DNA of 64,000 bases from Eustoma russellianum (lineage: Eukaryota; Streptophyta; Magnoliopsida; Gentianales; Gentianaceae), in NCBI GenBank assembly GCA_036186865.1, contig AP025045.1:20071778-20135777 (forward strand). The letters run 5' to 3'. This document shows positions 53,970-64,000 of this stretch, in pieces. Numbering within the stretch: the stretch's first letter is position 1; every line of letters starts with the position of its first letter. The position numbers were made by a program, and so were the translations under genes. Under the pieces are notes generated by a model, which was given only the letters and a program-made list of their open reading frames with translations, ran no database searches and had not been told where the DNA came from.

Positions 53970-56900
53970 TGTTACGAACGCATTTTGCATGGCATGAAAA
54001 AGAAAAAAAGAAAAAAATAAATAAAATAAAATAAAGAGGATAAATCCTAGTCTACTTAGGATTTGGAAGTAGATTATATTTTTAAATTTGAATCCTATGT
54101 TAACTAGGATATCAAAATCCTACTCACATTAGGATATTCTTAAACCTAACTTCTACCCTAAATCTCCTATATATACTAACTTAACCTAAACAAATTCTAC
54201 ACCCTAGTTGCCACCTTCTGCCGCACAATTGCTGAGAAGGAAATTTTTTTTTATCAAAAGCAATTCTTTTTCCGTTGCCAGCAAAAAAAAAAACCAAAAA
54301 AAAAATGTTTTCCATCAATTGTGTGTCTCAGCCGTGACTTTGACACCAAAAAAAAAAAGAATAGTATAGCCTTGCTTTGTGCCATCAGCCGAGAGACATA
54401 TTAGGGAGGAAGAAAGGATTTTGCGTCAATCATTCAACCCTAGATTCGATCGTACGGTAATTTATACGTGAATCAAGTAAGTAATCTCCCTATACTTGCT
54501 ATGTTTTGTGAAAATCTATATGATTATGTTCGTTATAAACTCGGATCATGCATGAGTATTGTTGATTGCATAGTTGTATGAATTTCTGTATAATAATATA
54601 TGTGATGCAATTCGTTTATGTCAGTACATTAAAATTCTGTGTTTTGAATATGTAAATGGTATGTATGTGAGGCTGAAGGCTTGAGGGTCCAGCGGTCAGG
54701 TATGTGCAAATTATGTGAGTATATAATTATCAATAGTATGGAATGTGCTATAATTATATGTGCTTAGCATGAAATTGTGTGTATGTGATCCTGGACCAAA
54801 TTGGTTTGGGTTCTGTTGGTTTAGGAATTTCGGCTAGCATGGTCTTAGGGCATATGAGTTTAATTTGATAAGATTTGGAGGTTAATGGGATTTAAAAGGT
54901 AATTAATATATATGAATTGTAAATGTATGTACATGAAAAAAAGGTGGGGTTTTTGAAGCAATTAGCGTATATTTTATCAATATATGAAATTATTAAATTT
55001 TAGTGTTTATGGCCGAAAGTTACAAAAAAATTGCCAAGCGGAATCTTGGGCCAGCAAGAAGACATAATTTTTGGGGTGTATGGTAACATATAAATATTAT
55101 GCCAATAAACGAAAGTTTTCAAATGTTATTAACCAATATATGAATATGTAAATTGGTGATTTTGGCCTCCTTAGGAAACTGGGTTTATATGTGTGTTAAT
55201 GATGTGCAATTTTAAAAGTAAAATGAGAAACTTAAGCAATTGCCGAATGGTCAGTGAAGGAAAAAAATATATAAAAGAAAAAGTTGAAGTTGATTTTAAA
55301 TATATATATACACACACACATATATAGTTGTATACTAGTATTATATTGGTACGTATGTCTATATATTTAATATATATCTGTATGCGCACCCGTTGGACAA
55401 TATATACTTTAAATGATAATTGTTCAATTTTATGAGACTGGCCGAAAGCTGAAGACATGTGTTTGAAAATGTAAGTTTTGTATTTATATGTGGTAATATA
55501 TATTAGATTGCATATATATATGTGTACATGATAATAATGCAATATCATTGCGTAATTAATGGCGCAGAGATATATCGGATTAGAAAAAAGTGGACCGAGG
55601 GAGTAGCGTGTACGTATGTAAGTGTATATGTGCATGTATGGGCGTGGACATATATGCGTATATATATACATGGGTCAGAGTGATGATATTTTTGTATTTT
55701 GGATTATTTGTTTGGAATTGTTGGAATGTGGACTAACTTTGATACTTTTGAAAAGTTGCATTACACATTTTTGAAAATTCACCCCTACACTTGAAATATA
55801 TTGTTAAGCCGGGTTGATTCCTATTTTGGTTATCGAGCGCTGCAGATGTAACTACCTCGTCAGGGACAGGGTTTCTGTATGCCTATTTGGATTGCTGCAG
55901 ATATAACTACCTCGTCAGGGACAGGGCTTCTGTATGCATATTTTGGGCCTGAGCGTAACTACCTAGTCTGGGACAGGGTGCAAAGGCAATTGTATTTTGG
56001 GCCTGAGCGTAACTACCTAGTCTGGGACGGGGTGCAAAGGCAATTGTATTTGGTGCTATAGACGTAACGACCTAGTCTGGGACAGGGTGTCTATAGTATA
56101 TTTGGATTTTGGGAGGAATCAATTCGTAAGTCTTACGGTATAAATCACTTGTAGGGAAAGTGCTATAGCCATTGCATTTGATGTTGGACTTTGGACCGAT
56201 TAAACCGGACTTGGTTATTTGGATTTGTGGACCGCGTTAATCGGATATGGATATTGGATTTGGACATTGATATGAGAAACATTGGATTTGAAATATGGGA
56301 ACATTCGCATTGCATTGTTTTGAATAATTGCATTAGCATGGGCTAACCTTTGCTTGGCTGTCGTTTGGTTGACTTGGTCGTTGATCTATTTGTTGACTTT
56401 GTTACGTACTTAATTGGACTTTGTTTTGTACCTTGTTGGGTCTATTTGCTCTATTTGCTTTTGGATGTTAGGGGCAGAGTTGTAAATTTACTTGCGAAGA
56501 GAAGCATGATATTATTTTATGTTGCTATATATCGTTATCACACTTGCTTCTCCGTGTATGATCCCATGGTAAGTATAGTGGGATTACTTGCTGAGCGACT
56601 TGTCGCTCAAACCACGCTTTAACATATTTTGCAGATAGACAGGTGATTGAGTTACCATACCGAGGATGACCAAGAGTGGTGATATTGAGGTCGATGACAT
56701 TCCAATGAGACTTTCGAGGGCTTAGTTGGGATAATGATTTTCGATACTCGAGGTTTATGTACTTTAGACATTTAGTTATATCTACATTTGACATTTGTAA
56801 CGGGTTTAGATTTGACTAGACATTGATATTTACGATGATGATTATTTCGAGGTTTTAAATTTTGACTTCCGCTGACGTGTATCTGTTTTGATTTCGACGC

Positions 56901-56972
56901 TTTGTATTCTCCTTAGTGAGATACGGCGGGTGCACTGTTCCCGATGTTAGGGCTCGGGAACGGGGCGCTTCA
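53970..56972 (+). repeat. LARD2 5' LTR (3003 bp)
   Basis: It carries a five-unit ~52-bp array (55840-56096), a GGTAAGTATAG donor-like word (~56569), the hairpin TGAGCGA-cttg-TCGCTCA (56592-56609) and an acceptor-like ATATTTTGCAG (~56634). Confidence 0.92.
55840..56096 (+). repeat. Tandem ~52-bp units in LARD2 5' LTR (5 units)
   Basis: The core is taac(t/g)acct(c/a)gtc-gggac(a/g)ggg. Flanks pair differently in each unit type: CAGA/TCTG in units 1-2, GCCT/AGGC in units 3-4, CTATAGAC/GTCTATAG (56056-56063 with 56089-56096) in unit 5. The second copy is at ~61511-61767. Confidence 0.85.
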
Positions 56973-58363
56973 GGTGGTATCAGAGCATGGCTCTAGATCC
57001 ACGACGGAGACGTAGATTTAAGCCATGATCTTAGAAATTAAGTTACGACTTTGCCCATAAGTCACAATCTTAGACATAAGCGACGATTTTGCTTAAGTGT
57101 TGATCTGAACATTAGACGATGACTTGAACATAAGTACTGATCTTAGTCATAAGTGATGATTATATTCTAAGCATGATCTTAGAATTAAGAAATGACTTAG
57201 ACTTAAGCGATGATCGGTTGAGGGGTACACACATCTGGAACAATATTATATCCCCGTGATTTGGTTAATTACACTATCTAAGTTGTGATCATAAGCTTTG
57301 CATATCCCCTTAGCCGTGATCATAGTAACCCTAATTGAATAATATATAATTAAATTATATAAGTTGCAATGTTAACCAGGATGCCTTACCGCATGCGTTG
57401 GTTGATGCATAAATTTAGATTGGCATGGCAATTACTAGGGCTGCTTCCCCATACCAGCAGCATGAGACTCGGTACCATTAGGGTAACTGAAGCGAGTTCA
57501 TGCCTTTACTTCGACAGTAGTGTCAGAACGCAATTAGGCCTAAGTTGAGATCGTAGTTACTAAGAAATGACTTATATTAGCATTATAGAAACTAAGTAAC
57601 GATTTATAAATGTTGTGATCAGTAGAGTTTAGCAAAGAATATCGTACAAAGGGGTTTATAGCCATGATCAAGAGGTTGAATTTTAGAATGTCAAATAAGC
57701 CAAAGATATTAGTCCTATTAGAGATATTGATTGATAGTGATAAGTGAACACTACTAAAATAAGTACAGTGGAATGACAAATTATTACAAATTGGATTAAG
57801 AGTTGATCCCTAGAAACACGTAAGTACAGATGTACCAAGTAAGCTTGGATTGTAGCAGAGTAAGTATGAACAAGTTGTTTTTCAGGTGAGATCTAACTAA
57901 GTTAAAACCCGCAGATGAGATAACCAAGTAAAGAAGTACGGTGGGTCAGCGTGGCGTGCGGAAGCATGGTTAATTAGAACACCTTAAGTCGATTAATATT
58001 TAGTGTGCCATATTAGAATTGGACAACCTAAGTTAAATATCGATAAGAAACGGTACATAGGTAGAATTTCCGCTGACCTTAAAGGGTGACTTAGAAAAAT
58101 TATACGAAGTATTGGACTATAAATTTTCAAGTAGCCAACTATTTTCATATAAGCACGTACACCAAGATATATTCTACATTCCAAAGGTATTTCCAATATT
58201 TCGCTTCCAATATTTCAACTAATTTCATTTTTCTTATATATAGTATATTACTTTACGATGCTATATTCTTTTCCGAATTTGTATATCAGCATAATAGAAT
58301 TTCAACTATTTCGACTATCCCTGACAAAACTGATATATTTCAAAATATTGTTTTTTCGAAAAA

Positions 58364-58364
<1 letters not shown>

Positions 58365-58401
<37 letters not shown>
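58365..58401. repeat. (AT)n microsatellite
   Basis: Pure AT run inside LARD2. Confidence 0.95.
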
Positions 58402-58403
<2 letters not shown>

Positions 58404-59598
58404 CTTATATTTCTCAAACTTTTGTTTAGCTATATTTATCTTGCTAAAAAAAAAAATTTTTTTGGGTCAACTATCAATATCGCAAACATTTAACCCATTA
58501 AGTATTTTTGAAGTTATGTATGTGCTTGCGATGAACTTATTTAATTTTGTGAAGCATAAATAGTTTCAAAATATACATAATTTTTTTTACCTGAAAAAAA
58601 GAGGCACCTTATTCAAATTGTTTTATAAAACTTTATATTCGCTGAATTTTAGATCATTGTAGCTTTCAAAATATGTATTTTGTTGAAAAAGGAAGAGACA
58701 CCGCGTTCAAAATCGTTTTTTTAAAAGAGAGAATTTTTTACAATTGTTGTGTCTCAATTGTTTTACAGTGGCTTTAACCGTAATACTTTTGTGAACCAGT
58801 TACATCATTGTTTTATAATAGTCATTTGAGACACCCCTTTACGAAAACAAATGTATGATACTTTGGCTTTCGTGTTTACAAAAATTAGAATGCATATTAT
58901 TTTAAATAGTTAAAGCCACATTCTAAATTATAGCTACGTAAGCTACTTTTCTTTTGAATTGAAGAAAAATATGTCCATACACATACTTCGTATAATAGGT
59001 TGTTGATGGTATCATTGAGAAAGGTAAGAACATGATCATAAAGCTATCTCATAAGTATATAAGAATTGAATTCGAAGACTTGGTTCAACATTGAAAGACT
59101 CGATGGATATTTCAGATGGTCATGTAACTAGGAAATGAATCATATGTGATGAGCTCAAGAAGTCAGAATCGTAGAATACATGTATATAAGTTGAATGATA
59201 TACGTCAAGTGGTATAACTGGAAGTTTATAAGTTGTAATTATAGAGAATTAAGTTAAAGATTATAATACATCTAAGAACTGATTTTAGAAGGCTAATGAT
59301 GACCGGAGATATAAGTACCATAAACCGATGACTGGGATATGGAACCTCCGGTATGATGACAATACCCCTAAGTTTGATCTTAAAGTTTTAAGAAGATAGA
59401 TTATCATCTTAAATAAGCAGAGAATAATGAACTTAGAAACTACCTAGTTAGTATACAAAGAATGATTTTGAGGCCTTAGCCTGTGATAAGAAAGTGAAAT
59501 GGCAAACGTATCGGAATCCGAAATGGATGCTTAGTACAATCATTATCTAAGTGAATGATCAAGTAGAACCAGACTAAGCCATTGATTATGTCATACGC

Positions 59599-59636
59599 AA
59601 GTTTCGAGGACGAAACTTTTTGTAAGGGGAGAGGAG
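59599..59636 (+). promoter_or_regulatory. LARD2 pre-PPT hairpin and polypurine tract
   Basis: AAGTTTCG-agga-CGAAACTT (59599-59618), then TTTGTAAGGGGAGAGGAG against the 3' LTR. Confidence 0.87.
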
Positions 59637-62600
59637 TGTTACGAACGCATTTTGCATGGCATGAAAAAGAAAAAAAGAAAAAAATAAATAAAATAAAATA
59701 AAGAGGATAAATCCTAGTCTACTTAGGATTTGGAAGTAGATTATATTTTTAAATTTGAATCCTATGTTAACTAGGATATCAAAATCCTACTCACATTAGG
59801 ATATTCTTAAACCTAACTTCTACCCTAAATCTCCTATATATACTAACTTAACCTAAACAAATTCTACACCCTAGTTGCCACCTTCTGCCGCACAATTGCT
59901 GAGAAGGAAATTTTTTTTTATCAAAAGCAATTCTTTTTCCGTTGCCAGCAAAAAAAAAAACCAAAAAAAAATGTTTTCCATCAATTGTGTGTCTCAGCCG
60001 TGACTTTGACACCAAAAAAAAAAAAGAATAGTATAGCCTTGCTTTGTGCCATCAGCCGAGAGACATATTAGGGAGGAAGAAAGGATTTTGCGTCAATCAT
60101 TCAACCCTAGATTCGATCGTACGGTAATTTATACGTGAATCAAGTAAGTAATCTCCCTATACTTGCTATGTTTTGTGAAAATCTATATGATTATGTTCGT
60201 TATAAACTCGGATCATGCATGAGTATTGTTGATTGCATAGTTGTATGAATTTCTGTATAATAATATATGTGATGCAATTCGTTTATGTCAGTACATTAAA
60301 ATTCTATGTGTTTTGAATATGTAAATGGTATGTATGTGAGGCTGAAGGCTTGAGGGTCCAGCGGTCAGGTATGTGCAAATTATGTGAGTATATAATTATC
60401 AATAGTATGGAATGTGCTATAATTATATGTGCTTAGCATGAAATTGTGTGTATGTGATCCTGGACCAAATTGGTTTGGGTTCTGTTGGTTTAGGAATTTC
60501 GGCTAGCATGGTCTTAGGGCATATGAGTTTAATTTGATAAGATTTGGAGGTTAATGGGATTTAAAAGGTAATTAATATATATGAATTGTAAATGTATGTA
60601 CATGAAAAAAAGGTGGGGTTTTTGAAGCAATTAGCGTATATTTTATCAATATATGAAATTATTAAATTTTAGTGTTTATGGCCGAAAGTTACAAAAAAAT
60701 TGCCAAGCGGAATCTTGGGCCAGCAAGAAGACATAATTTTTGGGGTGTATGGTAACATATAAATATTATGCCAATAAACGAAAGTTTTCAAATGTTATTA
60801 ACCAATATATGAATATGTAAATTGGTGATTTTGGCCTCCTTAGGAAACTGGGTTTATATGTGTGTTAATGATGTGCAATTTTAAAAGTAAAATGAGAAAC
60901 TTAAGCAATTGCCGAATGGTCAGTGAAGGAAAAAAATATATAAAAGAAAAAGTTGAAGTTGATTTTAAATATATATATATACACACACACATATATAGTT
61001 GTATACTAGTATTATATTGGTACGTATGTCTATATATTTAATATATATCTGTATGCGCACCCGTTGGACAATATATACTTTAAATGATAATTGTTCAATT
61101 TTATGAGACTGGCCGAAAGCTGAAGACATGTGTTTGAAAATGTAAGTTTTGTATTTATATGTGGTAATATATATTAGATTGCATATATATATGTGTACAT
61201 GATAATAATGCAATATCATTGCGTAATTAATGGCGCAGAGATATATCGGATTAGAAAAAAGTGGGCCGAGGGAGTAGCGTGTACGTATGTAAGTGTATAT
61301 GTGCATGTATGGGCGTGGACATATATGCGTATATATATACATGGGTCAGAGTGATGATATTTTTGTATTTTGGATTATTTGTTTGGAATTGTTGGAATGT
61401 GGACTAACTTTGATACTTTTGAAAAGTTGCATTACACATTTTTGAAAATTCACCCCTACACTTGAAATATATTGTTAAGCCGGGTTGATTCCTATTTTGG
61501 TTATCGAGCGCTGCAGATGTAACTACCTCGTCAGGGACAGGGTTTCTGTATGCCTATTTGGATTGCTGCAGATATAACTACCTCGTCAGGGACAGGGCTT
61601 CTGTATGCATATTTTGGGCCTGAGCGTAACTACCTAGTCTGGGACAGGGTGCAAAGGCAATTGTATTTTGGGCCTGAGCGTAACTACCTAGTCTGGGACG
61701 GGGTGCAAAGGCAATTGTATTTGGTGCTATAGACGTAACGACCTAGTCTGGGACAGGGTGTCTATAGTATATTTGGATTTTGGGAGGAATCAATTCGTAA
61801 GTCTTACGGTATAAATCACTTGTAGGGAAAGTGCTATAGCCATTGCATTTGATGTTGGACTTTGGACCGATTAAACCGGACTTGGTTATTTGGATTTGTG
61901 GACCGCGTTAATCGGATATGGATATTGGATTTGGACATTGATATGAGAAACATTGGATTTGAAATATGGGAACATTCGCATTGCATTGTTTTGAATAATT
62001 GCATTAGCATGGGCTAACCTTTGCTTGGCTGTCGTTTGGTTGACTTGGTCATTGATCTATTTGTTGACTTTGTTACGTACTTAATTGGACTTTGTTTTGT
62101 ACCTTGTTGGGTCTATTTGCTCTATTTGCTTTTGGATGTTAGGGGCAGAGTTGTAAATTTACTTGCGAAGAGAAGCATGATATTATTTTATGTTGCTATA
62201 TATCGTTATCACACTTGCTTCTCCGTGTATGATCCCATGGTAAGTATAGTGGGATTACTTGCTGAGCGACTTGTCGCTCAAACCACGCTTTAACATATTT
62301 TGCAGATAGACAGGTGATTGAGTTACCATACCGAGGATGACCAAGAGTGGTGATATTGAGGTCGATGACATTCCAATGAGACTTTCGAGGGCTTAGTTGG
62401 GATAATGATTTTCGATACTCGAGGTTTATGTACTTTAGACATTTAGTTATATCTACATTTGACATTTGTAACGGGTTTAGATTTGACTAGACATTGATAT
62501 TTACGATGATGATTATTTCGAGGTTTTAAATTTTGACTTCCGCTGACGTGTATCTGTTTTGATTTCGACGCTTTGTATTCTCCTTAGTGAGATACGGCGG

Positions 62601-62643
62601 GTGCACTGTTCCCGATGTTAGGGCTCGGGAACGGGGCGCTTCA
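59637..62643 (+). repeat. LARD2 3' LTR (3007 bp)
   Basis: Near-identical copy of 53970-56972. The hairpin TGAGCGA/TCGCTCA is at 62263-62280. Confidence 0.92.
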
Positions 62644-64000
62644 GAAAGTCTATCCACTTCCATATATTTGGTGTGATCATGATGTATTAGATTTTCGAAA
62701 ATGCTAATCGCTGCTTTGCCATCAACTGAACCGGGAGTGTAGGCGGAGACCCAGTCTCATGATCAACTTCTTCAGTTACAGAACCTCCATAACACCTTTT
62801 CTAATTCTTCTAAACTTTGTCTCCGCACTGATAGTGCTACTACCTTCTACTTTTTGCTCCTCCATGTTACCATATTTCTGCCAAGCAAAGCAAAGTACAC
62901 TAAAGTGGACTGTCTATCATTCGGGTTTTCTATCCAATCAAGATCATTAAAAACCTTAATATTTAGATGCTTATTCCTTCCAAATACAATGCCTCTTCCC
63001 GTGTGCCCTTTAAGTATCATATTATCTTCATTTTTGCCTCCATATGCTCTTTCTGAGATTAGTGCATAAACTGACTCACAATCTCGATAGCATATGCGAT
63101 ATCAGGTCTTGTGTGGACAAGTGTATCAGCTTTCTCACTAATATCTGGTAGTGTTCTCTGTCGGCTTGCATACTTCCTTCCACCATTTGGAGCTGGTGAT
63201 TTGGCAATACTGGAGTATCGTTGGGTTTATAATCTAACGTTCAGCCTCAGCCAGCAAATCCAATGTGTATTTTCGTTGGGATATGAAAATTCTCCTTTTT
63301 GAGCAGAGGACTTCAATCTCTATAAAATACTTCAGGTCACCTAGATTTTTCATCTCAAATTCTGCAAACAGATTTTTTTGATGTTGAGAAATCTCCTCAT
63401 TGTTGTCCCTATTATAATCATGTCTTCCATATATGTTATCAAACAGGTCACTAACTCTACCTTTGTTTTTGAATAACAACATATGATCTACATTACTTTA
63501 TTTATACCCGTAAGGTTTCATGGCCATCGTGAGCTGTCTAAACCAGACACGTGGGGATTGCTTAAGTCCGTAGAAAGTTTTTCTGAGTCTTCTATATTAC
63601 TTTATTTATACCTGTAAGGTTTCATGGCCATCGTGAACAGTCTGAACCAGGCACGTGAGGATTGCTTAAATCCATAGAAAGTTTTTCTGAGTCTTCACAC
63701 TTTTTTTTTGTTTGAACTCTGTGGAAACATCTAGGGGTGCTTCTATATACACTTCTTGATTTAAGTCTACATGTAAGAGAGATTTTTTCACGTCAAACTA
63801 ATGAAGCGACCAATCCTTATTTGTAACTATCTAGGAAAACACCCTGATGGTATTGATCTACGCAGTAGGAGAGAAGGTCTATGAATAATCAGTATCGTAC
63901 GCCTGCGTATAACCCTTAGCATCCAACCTTACCTTTTATCATTCAATAGTGTCATCTGCCTTGTATTTAATGGTGAAAGCCCACCGGCAATCAACTGTTC
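62644..64000 (-). pseudogene. Decayed copia RT-RNase H, right of LARD2, cut by window edge
   Basis: Continues the element begun at 53806. The minus strand has RNase H pieces (~62650-63130) and RT pieces. The best frame, 63482-63234, reads FAEFEMKNLGDLKYFIEIEV, then RRIFISQRKYTLDLLAEAE, which closely matches the RT of the copia element at 18814-20817 (FEMKDLGGLKYFLGIEVL, ISQRKYILDLLAEVG). Same lineage, but frames break often, and a 104-bp tandem duplication lies inside (63492-63699). Further upstream RT sequence (VGCKWAF-like region) lies near the edge. Non-functional and older than LARD2, which is inserted in it. Confidence 0.8.
63492..63699. repeat. 104-bp tandem duplication inside decayed RT
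   Basis: Units 63492-63595 and 63596-63699 share attactttatttatacc, ggtttcatggccatcgtga and gaaagtttttctgagtcttc. Several differences show the duplication is not recent. Confidence 0.85.

Larger units (their letters stand above)
56973..59636 (+). other. LARD2 internal region, non-coding
   Basis: PBS at 56975-56993 (TGGTATCAGAGCATGGCTC). A stretch of short 'gatcttag...taag' repeats follows at 57020-57210. A block at 57350-57530 is similar to LARD1 12905-13060. The rest is AT-rich, with an AT microsatellite at 58365-58401. No element protein in any frame. Confidence 0.8.
53970..62643 (+). mobile_element. LARD2: non-coding large-LTR retrotransposon (gypsy-derived)
   Basis: LTRs of 3003 and 3007 bp surround a 2664-bp non-coding interior, with a perfect TSD GAAAG (53965-53969, 62644-62648). 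It starts TGTTACGAACGC and ends GGGGCGCTTCA, has a PBS next to the 5' LTR and the Tekay-type hairpin and PPT before the 3' LTR. Only a handful of LTR differences were seen (A-run lengths, an AT insertion near 60304, single changes near 61264 and 62050), so it is young. Its interior resembles LARD1 in the leader and before the PPT, but most of its LTR is unrelated to that of LARD1. Needs trans mobilisation. Confidence 0.92.

Noticed and set aside
55171..55671. 166-aa minus-strand frame in the LARD2 LTR (also 60965-61342)
   Set aside because: Rich in Y, I, H and T from AT/CA-rich sequence, no motif, and the second copy is of different length.
1..64000. CRISPR array, rRNA or tRNA genes
   Set aside because: No repeat-spacer array or RNA gene structure was seen. 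The tandem repeats found are LTR-internal and lack unique spacers.

Overview
This window is plant nuclear DNA, almost certainly an angiosperm. It is AT-rich, has very low gene density, and is built mainly from LTR retrotransposons of typical plant lineages: Ty1/copia of Tnt1-like and SIRE-like type, and a Ty3/gypsy Tekay/Del-type chromovirus. Most use an initiator-Met tRNA primer site, read as TGGTATCAGAGC next to the LTR. No rRNA, tRNA or CRISPR locus was seen. The sequence alone does not identify the species.

Left part (1-24945). The window opens inside a minus-strand SIRE-type LTR (1-435) that abuts a decayed plus-strand Tnt1-like copia element (436-4458). A non-TE 'host island' then continues in pieces: 4459-4567, 7250-7884, 16592-18582 and 23993-24945. 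Three insertions with exact 5-bp target-site duplications (TSDs) interrupt it. They are a solo LTR carrying two exons of a carboxylesterase gene (4568-7249, TSD AGGAG), a non-coding large-LTR element here called LARD1 (7885-16586, TSD ATCTT), and a copia element with almost identical LTRs (18583-23992, TSD AATGG). The island has two weak candidate exons on the minus strand but no gene I recognise.

Middle part (24946-52180). This is a three-level nest. The oldest layer is a minus-strand SIRE-type element that kept gag but lost pol (a TR-GAG-like derivative). A plus-strand Tekay-type chromovirus (31476-51928, TSD TAAAC) is inserted in its 5' LTR. A minus-strand, coding-competent-looking SIRE-type element (39221-49711, TSD TCCTC) is inserted in the chromovirus 3' LTR. 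The gag-only element and the SIRE element share gag type and LTR layout, so a donor/parasite relation is plausible.

Right part (52181-64000). A truncated gypsy LTR fragment, a short unassigned stretch and a foldback MITE with a 9-bp TSD are followed by a decayed copia element. That element is split by a second recent non-coding large-LTR element, LARD2 (53970-62643, TSD GAAAG), and runs off the right edge.

The most interesting signals concern element biology. (1) The Tekay pol is interrupted by two exact GT-AG introns, both phase 1. (2) The Tekay LTR carries a tandem array whose flanking 8-bp stems change by compensatory substitutions; LARD2 has a comparable array. (3) An LTR has captured a gene fragment with intron sequence still present. 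(4) A small hairpin near the U5 side and a hairpin before the polypurine tract are shared by Tekay and the non-coding LARDs. This suggests that the LARDs use chromovirus machinery in trans.
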